From the NCBI RefSeq assembly GCF_938030815.1, contig NZ_CALHII010000256.1, positions 1 through 15,320 on the forward strand: a DNA stretch of 15,320 nt. Direction: 5' to 3'. Shown here piece by piece: positions 1 through 7,500 of this stretch. Every line of letters starts with the position of its first letter. Position 1 is the first letter of the stretch. This DNA is from an uncultured Campylobacter sp. (GTDB lineage: Bacteria > Campylobacterota > Campylobacteria > Campylobacterales > Campylobacteraceae). The notes under the pieces were generated by a model. It was not told the DNA's origin. It was given only the letters and a program-made list of their open reading frames with translations, and did not search any database. The position numbers were made by a program, and so were the translations under genes.

Positions 1-1
1 G

Positions 2-541
2 ATAGGTATAAAGGCGCTTCCGCATCTAGGCGTGCCGCCGGGCGGCTTTTCGCAACAATACGGGCAGTATCAAAATATCGATCAAGCCAAAAGGCATGGT
101 TTTGAGCTAAGCTCAAACTACCAAACGCAGGACTTTGATTTCGGCGCGAGCTTCGAGCGACTTAGAATTTACAATAAAAAGACGCACGAAAACATCAATA
201 ACCACGCCAAAAAGCTAAGCGCACACGCCTTCTACTCGCCTCTGCACGATCTAAATTTAGGCTTTGAGGTAAGCCACTATTTTAAGCCTCATTCTAAACC
301 TGCTTCATATTTTGCACGCGGGAGGGAGTATTTTTACGTCGATAAAGCCTTTACGATCGCTAATTTTAGAGGAAGTTACAAGATCAAAAACGGCATTATT
401 CCGGCCCTTGACGGCGCGGACGTAAGCTTTGGCGTAAATAATATTTTCGATCGACACTACATCAACGCAAACCGCACGCGCGAGACTGTGGTGGTGGGTG
501 CTGGACGAAATTTCTACGTCGATTTGGAAGTAAGATTTTAG
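2..541 (+). CDS. TonB-dependent outer-membrane receptor, C-terminal part (5' end outside window)
   Basis: This is the last 179 residues or so of a TonB-dependent receptor, the 22-strand outer-membrane barrel that imports iron-siderophores, haem or similar ligands with energy from TonB-ExbB-ExbD. The frame is open from base 2, so the GTG at 32 is an internal Val codon and not a start. The visible part shows the alternating aromatic/polar pattern of barrel strands, the near-terminal family motif GVNNIFDRHYINANRTRE, and a C-terminal Phe after VDLEVRF, the usual signal for barrel insertion. The plug domain and TonB box lie upstream, so the ligand cannot be named. A strong hairpin with a T-rich tail follows the stop codon, and the next gene is convergent, so this is the end of its transcript. 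The family call is secure; the substrate is unknown. Confidence 0.9.
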   Translation: MGIKALPHLGVPPGGFSQQYGQYQNIDQAKRHGFELSSNYQTQDFDFGASFERLRIYNKKTHENINNHAKKLSAHAFYSPLHDLNLGFEVSHYFKPHSKPASYFARGREYFYVDKAFTIANFRGSYKIKNGIIPALDGADVSFGVNNIFDRHYINANRTRETVVVGAGRNFYVDLEVRF

Positions 542-559
542 ATTAAGCTTATATGGGCG

Positions 560-610
560 AAGCGCGGGTTAAATTTTAAAGCCCACCCGCGCTTGCGTCC
601 TCTTTCTTTT
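560..610 (+). terminator. Probable rho-independent terminator of the TonB-receptor gene
   Basis: A perfect 10-bp stem (AAGCGCGGGT at 560-569 pairing with ACCCGCGCTT at 585-594) encloses a 15-nt AT-rich loop. It starts about 20 nt after the receptor stop codon. The downstream side is T-rich (CTCTTTCTTTTT, 599-611), although the T tract begins about 5 nt after the stem and is interrupted by C. Stem strength and position fit termination of the plus-strand gene. Confidence 0.65.
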
Positions 611-614
611 TAAA

Positions 615-653
615 TTTAAGCCTCATCACGACCTTTTGGCGATGAGGTTTAAA
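615..653. repeat. Long inverted repeat in the convergent intergenic region
   Basis: TTTAAGCCTCATC (615-627) pairs with GATGAGGTTTAAA (641-653) over 13 bp, including one G-T pair, around a 13-nt loop. Neither side has a clean T tract, so it is not a textbook terminator. It lies between the converging receptor gene and the trpBA operon and could block read-through from either side or protect a 3' end. Function is inferred from position only. Confidence 0.5.
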
Positions 654-761
654 TGTGGCATAAATTTCTAGAGCTATAAAATTCCGCAATTTTTAAAATT
701 TCACAAATTGCAAAATTTTAATGGGTCGCAAAGCCCGCAAGTTACGAAATTCCACGCCTCA

Positions 762-1904
762 TCAATCGATAGCGTTGGAGCTTTTTAGCACCACTAGATG
801 TTTTTTGCCCGCGAAGCTTAACACTACGGCAGCATTATTTTCGTCGATTTCGCGCACCAGCTCTACTCGCACGTCGCTAGGTCTTGCGGTATCCGAGCTA
901 AGCAGCTCATTTTCTAAAATGCTTCTAAATGCCGAAACCTTGGGCTCTTTTGCATCCAATCTTTCTTTTGCTCCCTCGCGAAATTCCATCGTACCACTCT
1001 CGGCAGGGCTTACTTTAAGCGGCGAAATTTTATCCGCTACGCCTATATTCTCGGCGCTCTCAGAGCTTTCGTCCGCCTCCGTAGCTTCCGAACGCTCGGC
1101 ACGCGCAACTTCATCGTAAAATTTATCGTGTGCACTCTCTTCGCTCACGTTCTCGCCTCTTAAAAAATCTGCACCATCTACGTTTTTTGAGTCGTTAGAA
1201 TTTTTTAAATTTAAAGCAGAGGCTTCATCTTTCTTCGCAAACTCCTGCGCGTCAGAATAATTTGGGTTCTTTGATCCGCTCTGATTTTTAAAAGAGGATT
1301 CGTTTAAAATTTTATCGATGCCCGCTTCGTCCACATCGGCGCCCTCCATGCTAGCGTCGTCTTCAAAAAACCGCCATGTCTCGTCGATACTTTTTTGCGG
1401 CTTGTACGATAAAAATTTTCGCACGCCTACGAAAGCCGCAGCCCCAAGCAGTAACGCTACGATTATCGGCATCACGGAAACCCCGCTGCTACCGCTTTGC
1501 ACCGTCTCACTCGCCTCGCTCTTTACGCTCATCTTGCTCTGATCGAAAGCGGGGTTTTTTACGCGCAAAATGAGCTTTAAATTGCCGTCTTGAGTAAGAG
1601 CATCGACTGATAGATCGGCTCCGGTAGGGAAATTGATCTCGATATCCTTGCCCTTAGGCGCTATCGTAAAGCTTTTTAAGACCTTTTGATTGGTGCGCAT
1701 TTCGTTAAATTTCTCATCGCCGCCAAGCCCTTTTAAAATAAGGCTCATCGACTGCCCGTCGACGCGGCGCACGATGTCGGGCTTGTATGCGGAGTCAAAC
1801 GCCAAGGCGATGTCGACGCTGTCGTCGTGGTTGAAAAGATCATATTGCATCAAATTGGCGCCGAGACAAAAATTTGCGATTAAAATCAAAAATATCTTTT
1901 TCAT
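762..1904 (-). CDS. FliO-like membrane protein with signal peptide, one membrane segment and acidic linker
   Basis: The 380-residue product starts MKKIFLILIANFCLGAN, a clear signal peptide. I chose the ATG at 1904, not the longer frame from 1961, because the longer frame would put the signal 20 residues inside the protein and overlap trpA by 47 nt. The ATG at 1904 also has GGAAAG just upstream. After the signal comes a periplasmic, beta-rich domain of about 110 residues (AMIN-like in feel), a membrane helix at about 144-162 (VMPIIVALLLGAAAFVGV), then about 180 residues of acidic Ser/Asp/Glu-rich linker. A short conserved-looking C-terminal module ends VLSFAGKKHLVVLKSS. This layout resembles the FliO of epsilonproteobacteria, a helper of the flagellar export gate. 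In C. jejuni, as I recall, fliN and fliO lie just after trpA. It starts 10 nt after trpA and so is the third gene of that operon. If the host lacks flagella, a different role is needed. The fold call is moderately sure; the function is inference. Confidence 0.5.
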   Translation of the reverse strand: MKKIFLILIANFCLGANLMQYDLFNHDDSVDIALAFDSAYKPDIVRRVDGQSMSLILKGLGGDEKFNEMRTNQKVLKSFTIAPKGKDIEINFPTGADLSVDALTQDGNLKLILRVKNPAFDQSKMSVKSEASETVQSGSSGVSVMPIIVALLLGAAAFVGVRKFLSYKPQKSIDETWRFFEDDASMEGADVDEAGIDKILNESSFKNQSGSKNPNYSDAQEFAKKDEASALNLKNSNDSKNVDGADFLRGENVSEESAHDKFYDEVARAERSEATEADESSESAENIGVADKISPLKVSPAESGTMEFREGAKERLDAKEPKVSAFRSILENELLSSDTARPSDVRVELVREIDENNAAVVLSFAGKKHLVVLKSSNAID

Positions 1905-1914
1905 GCTCTTTCCG

Positions 1915-2661
1915 TTAGTTAAAAAGTTCGGCGATCTTGTCTTGCAGCTCTCGCCCGCCATAGTTCGCGCATAAATTTACGATCGCGGTGCCTATGATAG
2001 CGCCGTCTGCGTATTCTTTGGTGGCGCGAACGTCGCCCGCCGTGCGGATACCAAAGCCGATCGCCACGGGAAGATCACTCATTTTTTTAAGATCTGCGAC
2101 CATATTTTTAAGGCGCGAAATCGGAGTTTGCTTGCTTCCAGTCACGCCGATAGCGCCCACGCCATAGATGAAGCCTCGCGCGCGGCTCAAAACTCGCGTA
2201 GCACGATGCTCGCTCGTAACGCTGATAAGCGGGATGAGCGCGATACCGAACTCCTCGCAAAGCGCGAAAATTTCCTCATTCTCCTCATACGGCAGATCGG
2301 GGATTATTAGTCCGCTGATGCCATAGCGCGCCGCCTGCGTTACAAACTCGCGCGCGCCGTAGGCAAAGATCACGTTGTAATAGACCAAAAACACGAGCGG
2401 CTTGCGCGTTTGCACCCCTTTTAAAATTTCAAATACTTTCTCCGCGTTTACGCCGTTTTGCACCGCGGAAAAGCTCGCTTTAAAAATTTCGGGGCCGTCT
2501 GCGAGCGGATCGGAATAAGGAATGCCTATCTCAAGCAGATCGATCACGCTTTCGTCTAAATTTGACAAAAACTCCTTCGTGTGCGCGGGGCTCGGGTAGC
2601 CCGCTACGATGTAGCCAATATTTGCCTTTTTGCCGGCGAAGGCCGCCTTGATCTTATCCAT
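1915..2661 (-). CDS. trpA: Tryptophan synthase alpha chain
   Basis: TrpA cleaves indole-3-glycerol phosphate to indole and glyceraldehyde-3-phosphate and passes indole through a tunnel to TrpB in the alpha2-beta2 complex (cytoplasm, last step of tryptophan synthesis). At 248 residues it is slightly shorter than the usual 255-270. The TIM-barrel signature LEIGIPYSDPLADGP is present, with catalytic Glu44 and Asp55 at the places of E. coli Glu49 and Asp60. The phosphate-binding end is seen in IPDLPYEE, GAIGVTG and AIGFGI. The ATG at 2661 overlaps the trpB stop by 8 nt (ATGGATAA), with AAGGA at the end of trpB as its ribosome site, so translation is coupled and a 1:1 output is expected. No catalytic residue is missing. 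Confidence 0.97.
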   Translation of the reverse strand: MDKIKAAFAGKKANIGYIVAGYPSPAHTKEFLSNLDESVIDLLEIGIPYSDPLADGPEIFKASFSAVQNGVNAEKVFEILKGVQTRKPLVFLVYYNVIFAYGAREFVTQAARYGISGLIIPDLPYEENEEIFALCEEFGIALIPLISVTSEHRATRVLSRARGFIYGVGAIGVTGSKQTPISRLKNMVADLKKMSDLPVAIGFGIRTAGDVRATKEYADGAIIGTAIVNLCANYGGRELQDKIAELFN

Positions 2662-3835
2662 AAATCGTTCCTTTTTTGTAATTCATCACGGTATCCATAT
2701 CCTTATCGCCCCTGCCGCTTACGTTTACGACGATCGTTTTTTTGCCCTTTAGCTGCGGGCAGAGCTTTTGCAAATACGCTAACGCATGCGCGCTTTCGAT
2801 CGCGGGGATGATGCCCTCAAGCCTACAGAGCAGTTTAAGCGCCGTGATGCACTCATCGTCGGTTACCGCTTCGTATTTTGCGCGACTTATCTCGTGCAGA
2901 TGCGCGTGCTCCGGGCCCACTCCAGGATAATCAAGCCCCGCCGAGATGCTGTGCACCGGCTCGATCATGCCGAATTTATTCTGTAGTACGATCGTTTTCA
3001 TACCATGGATGATGCCCGCGCGCCCATTGGTAATCGTCGCTGCATGATAAGGGGTATGCGCGCCCAAGCCGCCCGCTTCGACGCCGATGAGTTGCACGGC
3101 GGGATCGTCCACGAACGCGCTAAAAATTCCTATCGCATTGCTTCCGCCGCCCACGCAGGCTAGGACGTAATCGGCTTTAATCCCCTTGCTCGCAAGCTGC
3201 GATTTGGTCTCGGTGCCGATGACGCTTTGAAAATCCCTAACCATCTTAGGATACGGATGCGGTCCGACCGCCGAGCCGATGACGTAAAATACGCTCTCTA
3301 TCTCATTCACCCACGCCTGAATCGCCGCGGTGGTCGCCTCTTTGAGCGTTTTTAAACCGGTGCCGATTTTGATTAAATTTGCACCCAAAAGCTGCATCCT
3401 AAAGGCGTTGAGCTGTTGGCGCGCGGCGTCGGTCTCGCCCATATACACGTCGCACTCAAGCCCAAATAGCGCCGCTGCCGTCGCCGTCGCCACGCCGTGC
3501 TGGCCTGCGCCGGTTTCTGCGATGACCTTTTTTTTGCCCATTTTTTTGGCTAGTAGCGCCTGCGCTAGGGCGTTGTTGATTTTATGAGCGCCCGTGTGAT
3601 TAAGATCCTCGCGCTTTAGATAAATTTCATGCCCGTAGTGCTCGCTAAGGCGCGCAGCGTGATACAGCGGCGTCGGACGCCCCGCATATTCGCGCAGCAA
3701 GTAACCTAGCTCGTCTTTAAATTCCTTAGTCTGCGCTATGGTGCTGTACGCATCCTCCAACTCCTCGAGCGCAAACATCGCCGTTTCGGGCACGAACTGC
3801 CCGCCGAAACTCCCGAAATACGCCTTTTTATTCAT
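2654..3835 (-). CDS. trpB: Tryptophan synthase beta chain
   Basis: TrpB is the pyridoxal-phosphate enzyme that condenses indole with L-serine to give tryptophan. The 393-residue length is typical of the TrpB1 type that partners TrpA. The PLP lysine is Lys85 in HTGAHKINNA. The substrate loop EDLNHTGAHK, the GAGQHGVATA segment and the phosphate-cradling GGGSNAIG are intact, as is the late SGRGDKD motif. The start ATG at 3835 has AGGAGA 4-5 nt upstream, and a TATAAT box lies just before that, so trpB is the first gene of its transcript. It is followed by trpA (8-nt overlap) and the FliO-like gene. The genes for the earlier pathway steps (trpE, D, C, F) are not in this window. Confidence 0.98.
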   Translation of the reverse strand: MNKKAYFGSFGGQFVPETAMFALEELEDAYSTIAQTKEFKDELGYLLREYAGRPTPLYHAARLSEHYGHEIYLKREDLNHTGAHKINNALAQALLAKKMGKKKVIAETGAGQHGVATATAAALFGLECDVYMGETDAARQQLNAFRMQLLGANLIKIGTGLKTLKEATTAAIQAWVNEIESVFYVIGSAVGPHPYPKMVRDFQSVIGTETKSQLASKGIKADYVLACVGGGSNAIGIFSAFVDDPAVQLIGVEAGGLGAHTPYHAATITNGRAGIIHGMKTIVLQNKFGMIEPVHSISAGLDYPGVGPEHAHLHEISRAKYEAVTDDECITALKLLCRLEGIIPAIESAHALAYLQKLCPQLKGKKTIVVNVSGRGDKDMDTVMNYKKGTIYG

Positions 3836-3861
3836 CCTATCTCCTCACATTAAATCGCAAG

Positions 3862-3867
3862 ATTATA
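3862..3867 (-). promoter_or_regulatory. Candidate -10 box of the trpB-trpA-FliO-like operon
   Basis: On the minus strand a perfect TATAAT (read as ATTATA on the plus strand) lies 26 nt before the trpB ATG, which predicts a short leader with AGGAGA inside it. No convincing -35 is seen. Upstream are phased AAATTT/TTTT runs, as is common for Campylobacter sigma-70 promoters. The leader is too short for a Trp-codon attenuator peptide. Confidence 0.6.
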
Positions 3868-3967
3868 TAAAATTTCGCGTTAAATTTCGCTTTTTTGACG
3901 GCACCTTTTGCGGCGTCCTTCTAAATTTATCGGATATGCAGCCGCAAAAAACGCGCGGCGCAAGATG

Positions 3968-3985
3968 GTAAATTTTAAAATTTAC
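3968..3985. repeat. 18-bp perfect AT-rich palindrome
   Basis: GTAAATTTTAAAATTTAC reads the same on both strands. It lies between the tRNA 3' end and the trpB promoter, about 100 nt upstream of the -10 box. It could be an operator or a structured 3' end of the tRNA transcript, but the genome-wide AAATTT bias makes such palindromes likely by chance. Confidence 0.35.
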
Positions 3986-4083
3986 AATTCAAGGTTTCAC
4001 GAACTACAAGTAAATTTTATAACGTGATTCTATATGGAATATGAGGGCTTAAATTTGAAAGCAAAATATCTCAAAAAGAGCAA

Positions 4084-4160
4084 TGGTGTCCCCGACAGGA
4101 TTCGAACCTGTGGCCTCAAAATTAGGAATTTTGCGCTCTATCCTACTGAGCTACGAGGAC
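4084..4160 (-). tRNA. tRNA-Arg (anticodon CCU, reads AGG), CCA encoded
   Basis: Read on the minus strand, the acceptor stem GTCCTCG pairs with CGGGGAC (one G-T pair), followed by discriminator A and an encoded CCA. The D-arm holds TAGCTCAGTAGGATAGAGC. The anticodon stem CAAAA/TTTTG carries the loop TTCCTAA, giving anticodon CCT, which decodes AGG arginine codons. The T-arm has the canonical GGTTCGAATCC. The 5' end lies only 12 nt after the stop codon of the response regulator on the same strand, so either it is processed from the kinase-regulator transcript or its promoter lies inside the regulator gene. Downstream there is a TTTTT run but no strong stem. Confidence 0.96.
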
Positions 4161-4165
4161 AAAAT

Positions 4166-4182
4166 CGGCAATTTAATCGCCG
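4166..4182 (-). terminator. Small hairpin over the response-regulator stop codon, before tRNA-Arg
   Basis: On the minus strand CGGCGATTAAATTGCCG folds into a stem of about 7 bp (one G-T pair) with a three-base loop, followed by ATTTTG and then the tRNA 5' end. The T run is only four bases, so termination would be weak. It may instead mark a processing boundary between mRNA and tRNA. Stem and position are seen; the role is inferred. Confidence 0.35.
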
Positions 4183-4553
4183 ATAATATTCATAACGTCG
4201 TCTAGTTTTTTGTGAAGATCTTTGTCATTGATGGGCTTTGTCATAAAGTCATAAGCACCCTTATTTAAAGCCTCTCGTTTAGCGGTCTCGTCCGTCGTAA
4301 GGACGATGACGGGGATATGAGCTATACTTTCTCTAGCGTGAAGATTATCTAAAAATTCCAGCCCATTCATCACAGGCATTACGATATCTAATAAAATCAA
4401 ATCAACGGGCTGAACTTCGAGTACGGCAAGGGCGTCCAAGCCGTTTTTGGCTTGGAGTATGGTTTGGAATTTGCCGTATTTTTTTAGCATAACTTCAAGT
4501 AGCTTTAAATTTATAGCGTCGTCATCAACCGTTAAAACTTTCAAATCTCTCAT
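4173..4553 (-). CDS. CheY-like single-domain response regulator
   Basis: The 126-residue protein is a bare receiver domain. It has the acidic pocket Asp10-Asp11-Asp12, the phospho-acceptor Asp56 in LILLDIVMP, the switch Thr86/Thr87 in IVLTTDE and the conserved Lys106-Pro107 in MTKPI, so it should be fully active. There is no DNA-binding, enzymatic or other output domain. It must therefore act by binding a partner, as CheY does, or serve as a phosphate relay. Its ATG lies 14 nt after the stop of the hybrid kinase, with AAGGATGAGG in the gap, which makes the kinase its likely phosphodonor. It is not obviously the chemotaxis CheY of the genome; that would need comparison. Confidence 0.93.
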   Translation of the reverse strand: MRDLKVLTVDDDAINLKLLEVMLKKYGKFQTILQAKNGLDALAVLEVQPVDLILLDIVMPVMNGLEFLDNLHARESIAHIPVIVLTTDETAKREALNKGAYDFMTKPINDKDLHKKLDDVMNIIGD

Positions 4554-4567
4554 TTAAGACCTCATCC

Positions 4568-7500
4568 TTATATATATTTTTGTGCGAGTTTCTCAAGACC
4601 CGACTTGGTGATATTGTAACTAGCGACTTCGCTAAATAGTGGATTTTCATCGTTGTCGTTAGAAAACAGAACTAGCTTGGTCGCAGACGCTTTTCGGCGC
4701 AAGCTCTCTAACGCCGCTAAGTCTAGCCCTGCTAGCTTTTTATCAACCAAAACAAGCTTATAGCTGCCCGTAGCCGCCATAGAAATAAGCTGGTCGAAAT
4801 TGCCCGCAATTTCTACGTCTTTATACTGGTGTTTTAATATGCTGGCAAAAATTTTACTTTCCATAATATTTGCCTTGCATATAAGTATATCTTTTGTCGG
4901 CACGCGCGCACCCTTAGCTTTCACTACGTCATCAGAAACTATGCTTTTTTTAGGAACTAGCTTCATTATCGTCTTTGGCACTTTGACAGTTTTAATGACC
5001 GTCTTAGGTACCTGGCGTTTGACAAGCTTTTTAACCAGCTTCTTTGTAGTTCCACCGGCAGGCGCTGCATCAGATCGTTTATCACCGATAAAATTATCTA
5101 GCATTTGAGCTAAGATATCCTTTTTGATCGGCTTAGTGCAGTATTCGTCAAGTCCTGCTGCCATAAATTTCTCTCTATCACCTTTTAGCGCATTGGCGGT
5201 AACAGCCACGATCGGGATGTGGCGGAGATTATTCTCGTGTTCGTATTGCTTGATCTGCTTTGTAGATTCGATACCGTCCATAACAGGCATCGAAATATCC
5301 ATAAATATGAGATCATAGTCGTTATTAGCTTTTCTGGCTTCCAGCGCCAAAAGTCCGTTTTCGACTATCGTCAAATTCATATTAAAGCTATTTAACGTAT
5401 GCTTCATAAGCTTTTGATTGATCTCATTATCCTCCGCAATAAGGATTTTGGCGTTATATTTTCTATTGACCAAAGGTACATTTTCATCGGCAGGATTTCG
5501 CTCTACCGGCACTTCAACCTCTTCTTCGACTTCGACATCCTCTTCGACCATAATGGTTTCTTCCTGTTGCTCGTCTTCGTATACGGTGACGGGCACCTCG
5601 ACCATCTCCTCTTCCTCAGGCTGCGGGATAACTACCGGTTCGACTTTTACGCTAACAGGCTCGATCTCAGGCTCTTCGACATGGTCGTTTTGAGTAGCAG
5701 GCTCCACCTTCGGAATATCTACAGGCTCCGGCTCAATATTCGGCTCTTCGGCAGGAATATTTTGAGCTGCCGGTTCTACTACTGGCGTTACCGGTTCAGA
5801 CTCGATATTTGAAGTCTCTTCAAGTTTTGGCTCTATAGGTTTTAGTTCAGGCTCAATTGCTACCGGCTCTGGCTCAACAGCGATAGGTTCTGGCTCAATT
5901 ATCTTTTCAGCTGTACTTTCAGGTTCTGAAAGTTTAACATTTGAAATTTCATTTTCATGAGCAGAAACACTTGAAGTATCAGGCTTCGAAGCTTTAGCGA
6001 TAGGAATTTCAGACTCGGTTTTAACGGCTACAGGAATTTCTTCTTCTACGCTTGGAATTTCAACCTTTTTGGCAGGCTCTTGCACCTTGGCGCTCGGTTT
6101 GATATCCGAAAGATCGATATCTATATCAGGAATTTCAATCTCAGCCTTAGGCGTCTCAACCTTAGCCTTTGGAATTTCTACTTTCGCAGGCTCAGCCTTT
6201 ACTTCTTCCTCTTTTTTGATCTTAGGAAGCTCTATTTCGATATCGGAAAGATCGATGCTAGGAGTTTCGGCTTTAGGAGCCTGAGTCTGCGTCGCATGTG
6301 TTTTGAGCCCCACAAAATCATCAGGGATTTCCAAAGATATAGGCTCATCGATATCGGCCTGGGCATCCTTTGTGCTTGAAGGCTCTACTTTTGGCTTTTC
6401 TGCGCGTGGAATTACTATTTCAGGAATATCAACATTAATCTTTGGCGATTCAGGCTCTATCTTTTCAATCTTAATATCACTCATAGGCTCGATATCTATA
6501 GGCTTAATGACCGGTTCTTCTGCTTTAGGAGCTTCTTTTTTGAGCTCTTGAGCAATACTAGGCTTACTAACAGCCTCCTCTTTATGCGCAGAATGAGCCT
6601 CGGCATCATGCGTACGCCTTCTGCTTTGCAAGATAGCGCGTAGCTCGTCTGCCGACGAAGTAGTAGCATGTCGTAATTCATCGAGCTTGTTGATGATAGG
6701 TCTTTCTTTTACTACCGGCTCTTCCATAATCATTTCATCAGGGGCGATAGGCTTTTCTACCTCAGCATCCAGCTTAATCTCATGCGTCTGTGGAGCAAAA
6801 TCCGATCTGCTTAGAGCAATTCCGGATTTTGAAATTTTATCTAGCGTCTTAACGAATTTAGTTAAATTAAAAGGCTCTGTGAGGGTAAAAATTTTAGAAT
6901 TTGAAATACTAATACTTTGAAGCTCTTTTGGCTTAAGAGTCAAGATCGTAGGCATACTCAATATATCGCTAACCTCGCCGTAATTCTTAAATCTAGTGAT
7001 AAGGGCGTCATATTTGTTATTATTTTGCGCTGAGCGGAACTGCGCGTTCGTATTAAATATCGAAATTTTACCGCCTAGCTTGCTGATGTAGTTTTTAACG
7101 ATATCATTATACATCGTATCGGCGCTATCGGCTAAAAGCGCAAAATTTAGCCCTTTGATACTTTCAAATACTGCGTCCGCATCAGTTTTTTGCGTCTCTT
7201 TAAAAGCAAGAGTGAAATAAAATCTAGTACCCTTTCCTACGGTAGATTTGACCTGAAGCTTGCCGCCCATCATCGCTACGTATTTAGACGAAATCGTAAG
7301 TCCAAGACCCGTTCCACCATATTTGCGCGTGATTGTAGAGTCAGCTTGAGAGAAGGCGTTAAATACATTTGCGAGCTTATCTTCAGAAATTCCAATGCCG
7401 GTATCTTCTACGCTAAACGTTACGATCGCCTCTCCCGGAGCTTTACTAGGCTCTCTTAAAATTTCAACTACGATAGTGCCGTGCTCAGGCGTAAATTTGA

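Noticed and set aside
721..1119. Plus-strand frame of 132 codons opposite the FliO-like gene
   Set aside because: Its Ser-rich translation mirrors the acidic linker of the minus-strand gene; no signal or domain supports it.
3836..3870. Trp-codon leader peptide/attenuator before trpB
   Set aside because: The predicted leader is only about 20 nt, with no TGG run and no terminator hairpin.
3891..3911. Terminator hairpin (GACGGC...GCGTC) between tRNA-Arg and trpB
   Set aside because: The stem has internal mismatches, and on the minus strand it is followed by an A run, not a T run.
5399..6551. Several plus-strand frames of 70-137 codons opposite the kinase linker
   Set aside because: Their Ser/Ile/Gly or Arg/Tyr/Phe-rich translations are mirror images of the repetitive Glu/Pro/Val codons of the linker; no ribosome sites or domains are seen.
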